Assembly (NCBI GenBank): GCA_030141585.1
Contig: JAQIFP010000097.1
Location: 1 to 19,629 of the forward strand
Direction of reading: 5' to 3'
Origin: Ophryocystis elektroscirrha
Lineage: Eukaryota > Apicomplexa > Conoidasida > Neogregarinorida > Ophryocystidae
Length of the DNA: 19,629 nucleotides
The position numbers were made by a program, and so were the translations under genes. The first letter of the stretch is position 1; each line of letters begins with the position of its first letter. This document shows positions 19,340-19,629 of the stretch, in pieces. The notes beneath the pieces are model-generated. The model did no database searches and was not told the DNA's origin. It saw only the letters and a program-made list of their open reading frames with translations.

Positions 19340-19629
19340 AATAATGTATTAATAAAATTAAATCTGCGTCTTATTAAATTTATATTTAATTTACAAGACC
19401 CACATTCTAAACTGATTATATATATAAATATATAATATATATTTATATATTAATATACTTATATGTTTATATAGAAATATATATATTTATATATATTTAT
19501 ATATATATATATATGTATTGATATATTTATATATTGATATATATTAAATAACTAATAAATTTATATATTGATATATTTATATATATTTATCTATTTAAAT
19601 TTATATATTTATATTTATATATATATATA
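19340..19629. repeat. TA-rich low-complexity DNA at right edge
   Basis: From about 19415 onward the sequence is nearly pure TATATTTATA/TATTGATATATTTATA repeat with interrupted units (TATTGATATATTTATATA recurs at least three times). It is either downstream intergenic DNA or the start of another intron of the plus-strand gene. Confidence 0.8.

Noticed and set aside
1..19629. tRNA genes, CRISPR arrays, transposons or organellar inserts
   Set aside because: No T-loop/anticodon arrangement, spaced direct repeats, transposase-like ORF, terminal repeats or organelle-type genes were found. Repeats here are simple microsatellites or coding low complexity.

Overview
The window is nuclear DNA of a eukaryote with a very A+T-rich genome. 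Noncoding DNA consists largely of TA/ATGTAT microsatellites and homopolymers. Coding exons stand out by higher G+C and are split by GT...AG introns. The standard genetic code fits: TAA, TAG and TGA all behave as stops, and apparent in-frame stops fall inside introns. The extreme A+T bias, Asn- and Lys-rich low-complexity protein segments, 24-49 nt introns and the mix of conserved housekeeping genes suggest a protist. A parasitic alveolate/apicomplexan relative is my best guess, with low confidence. No bacterial, organellar, viral or transposon gene was recognised.

Layout: (1) 250-1791, minus strand, the N-terminal half of a Sly1 (SCFD1) Sec1/Munc18-family protein, running off the left edge. 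(2) 1792-5119, a 3.3-kb A+T-rich divergent intergenic region with one unexplained island of about 43% G+C near 3165-3335. (3) 5120-6693, plus strand, a complete six-exon BCP1/BCCIP gene. (4) 6694-6962, a short convergent spacer. (5) 6963-14025, minus strand, an 11-exon gene for an RNA-recognition-motif protein of about 1751 residues with a very long charged tail full of KEDFR-type repeats. (6) 14026-15243, a divergent intergenic region with repeated C-rich motifs and a likely leader intron. (7) 15244-19339, plus strand, a 10-exon gene for an unrecognised Asn/Ser-rich protein of about 951 residues with a basic helical C-terminal part. (8) 19340-19629, TA-rich low-complexity DNA.

The gene models were assembled by hand from reading-frame continuity, splice-site dinucleotides and exon phase; for Sly1 and BCP1, similarity to the known families confirmed the joins. 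The genes do not form a pathway: one acts in ER-Golgi vesicle fusion, one in nuclear/ribosomal-protein chaperoning, one probably binds RNA, and one is unknown. The most notable points are the two-class intron population with a mode at 30-34 nt, the repeat-rich RRM protein, the unknown plus-strand protein and the G+C island.
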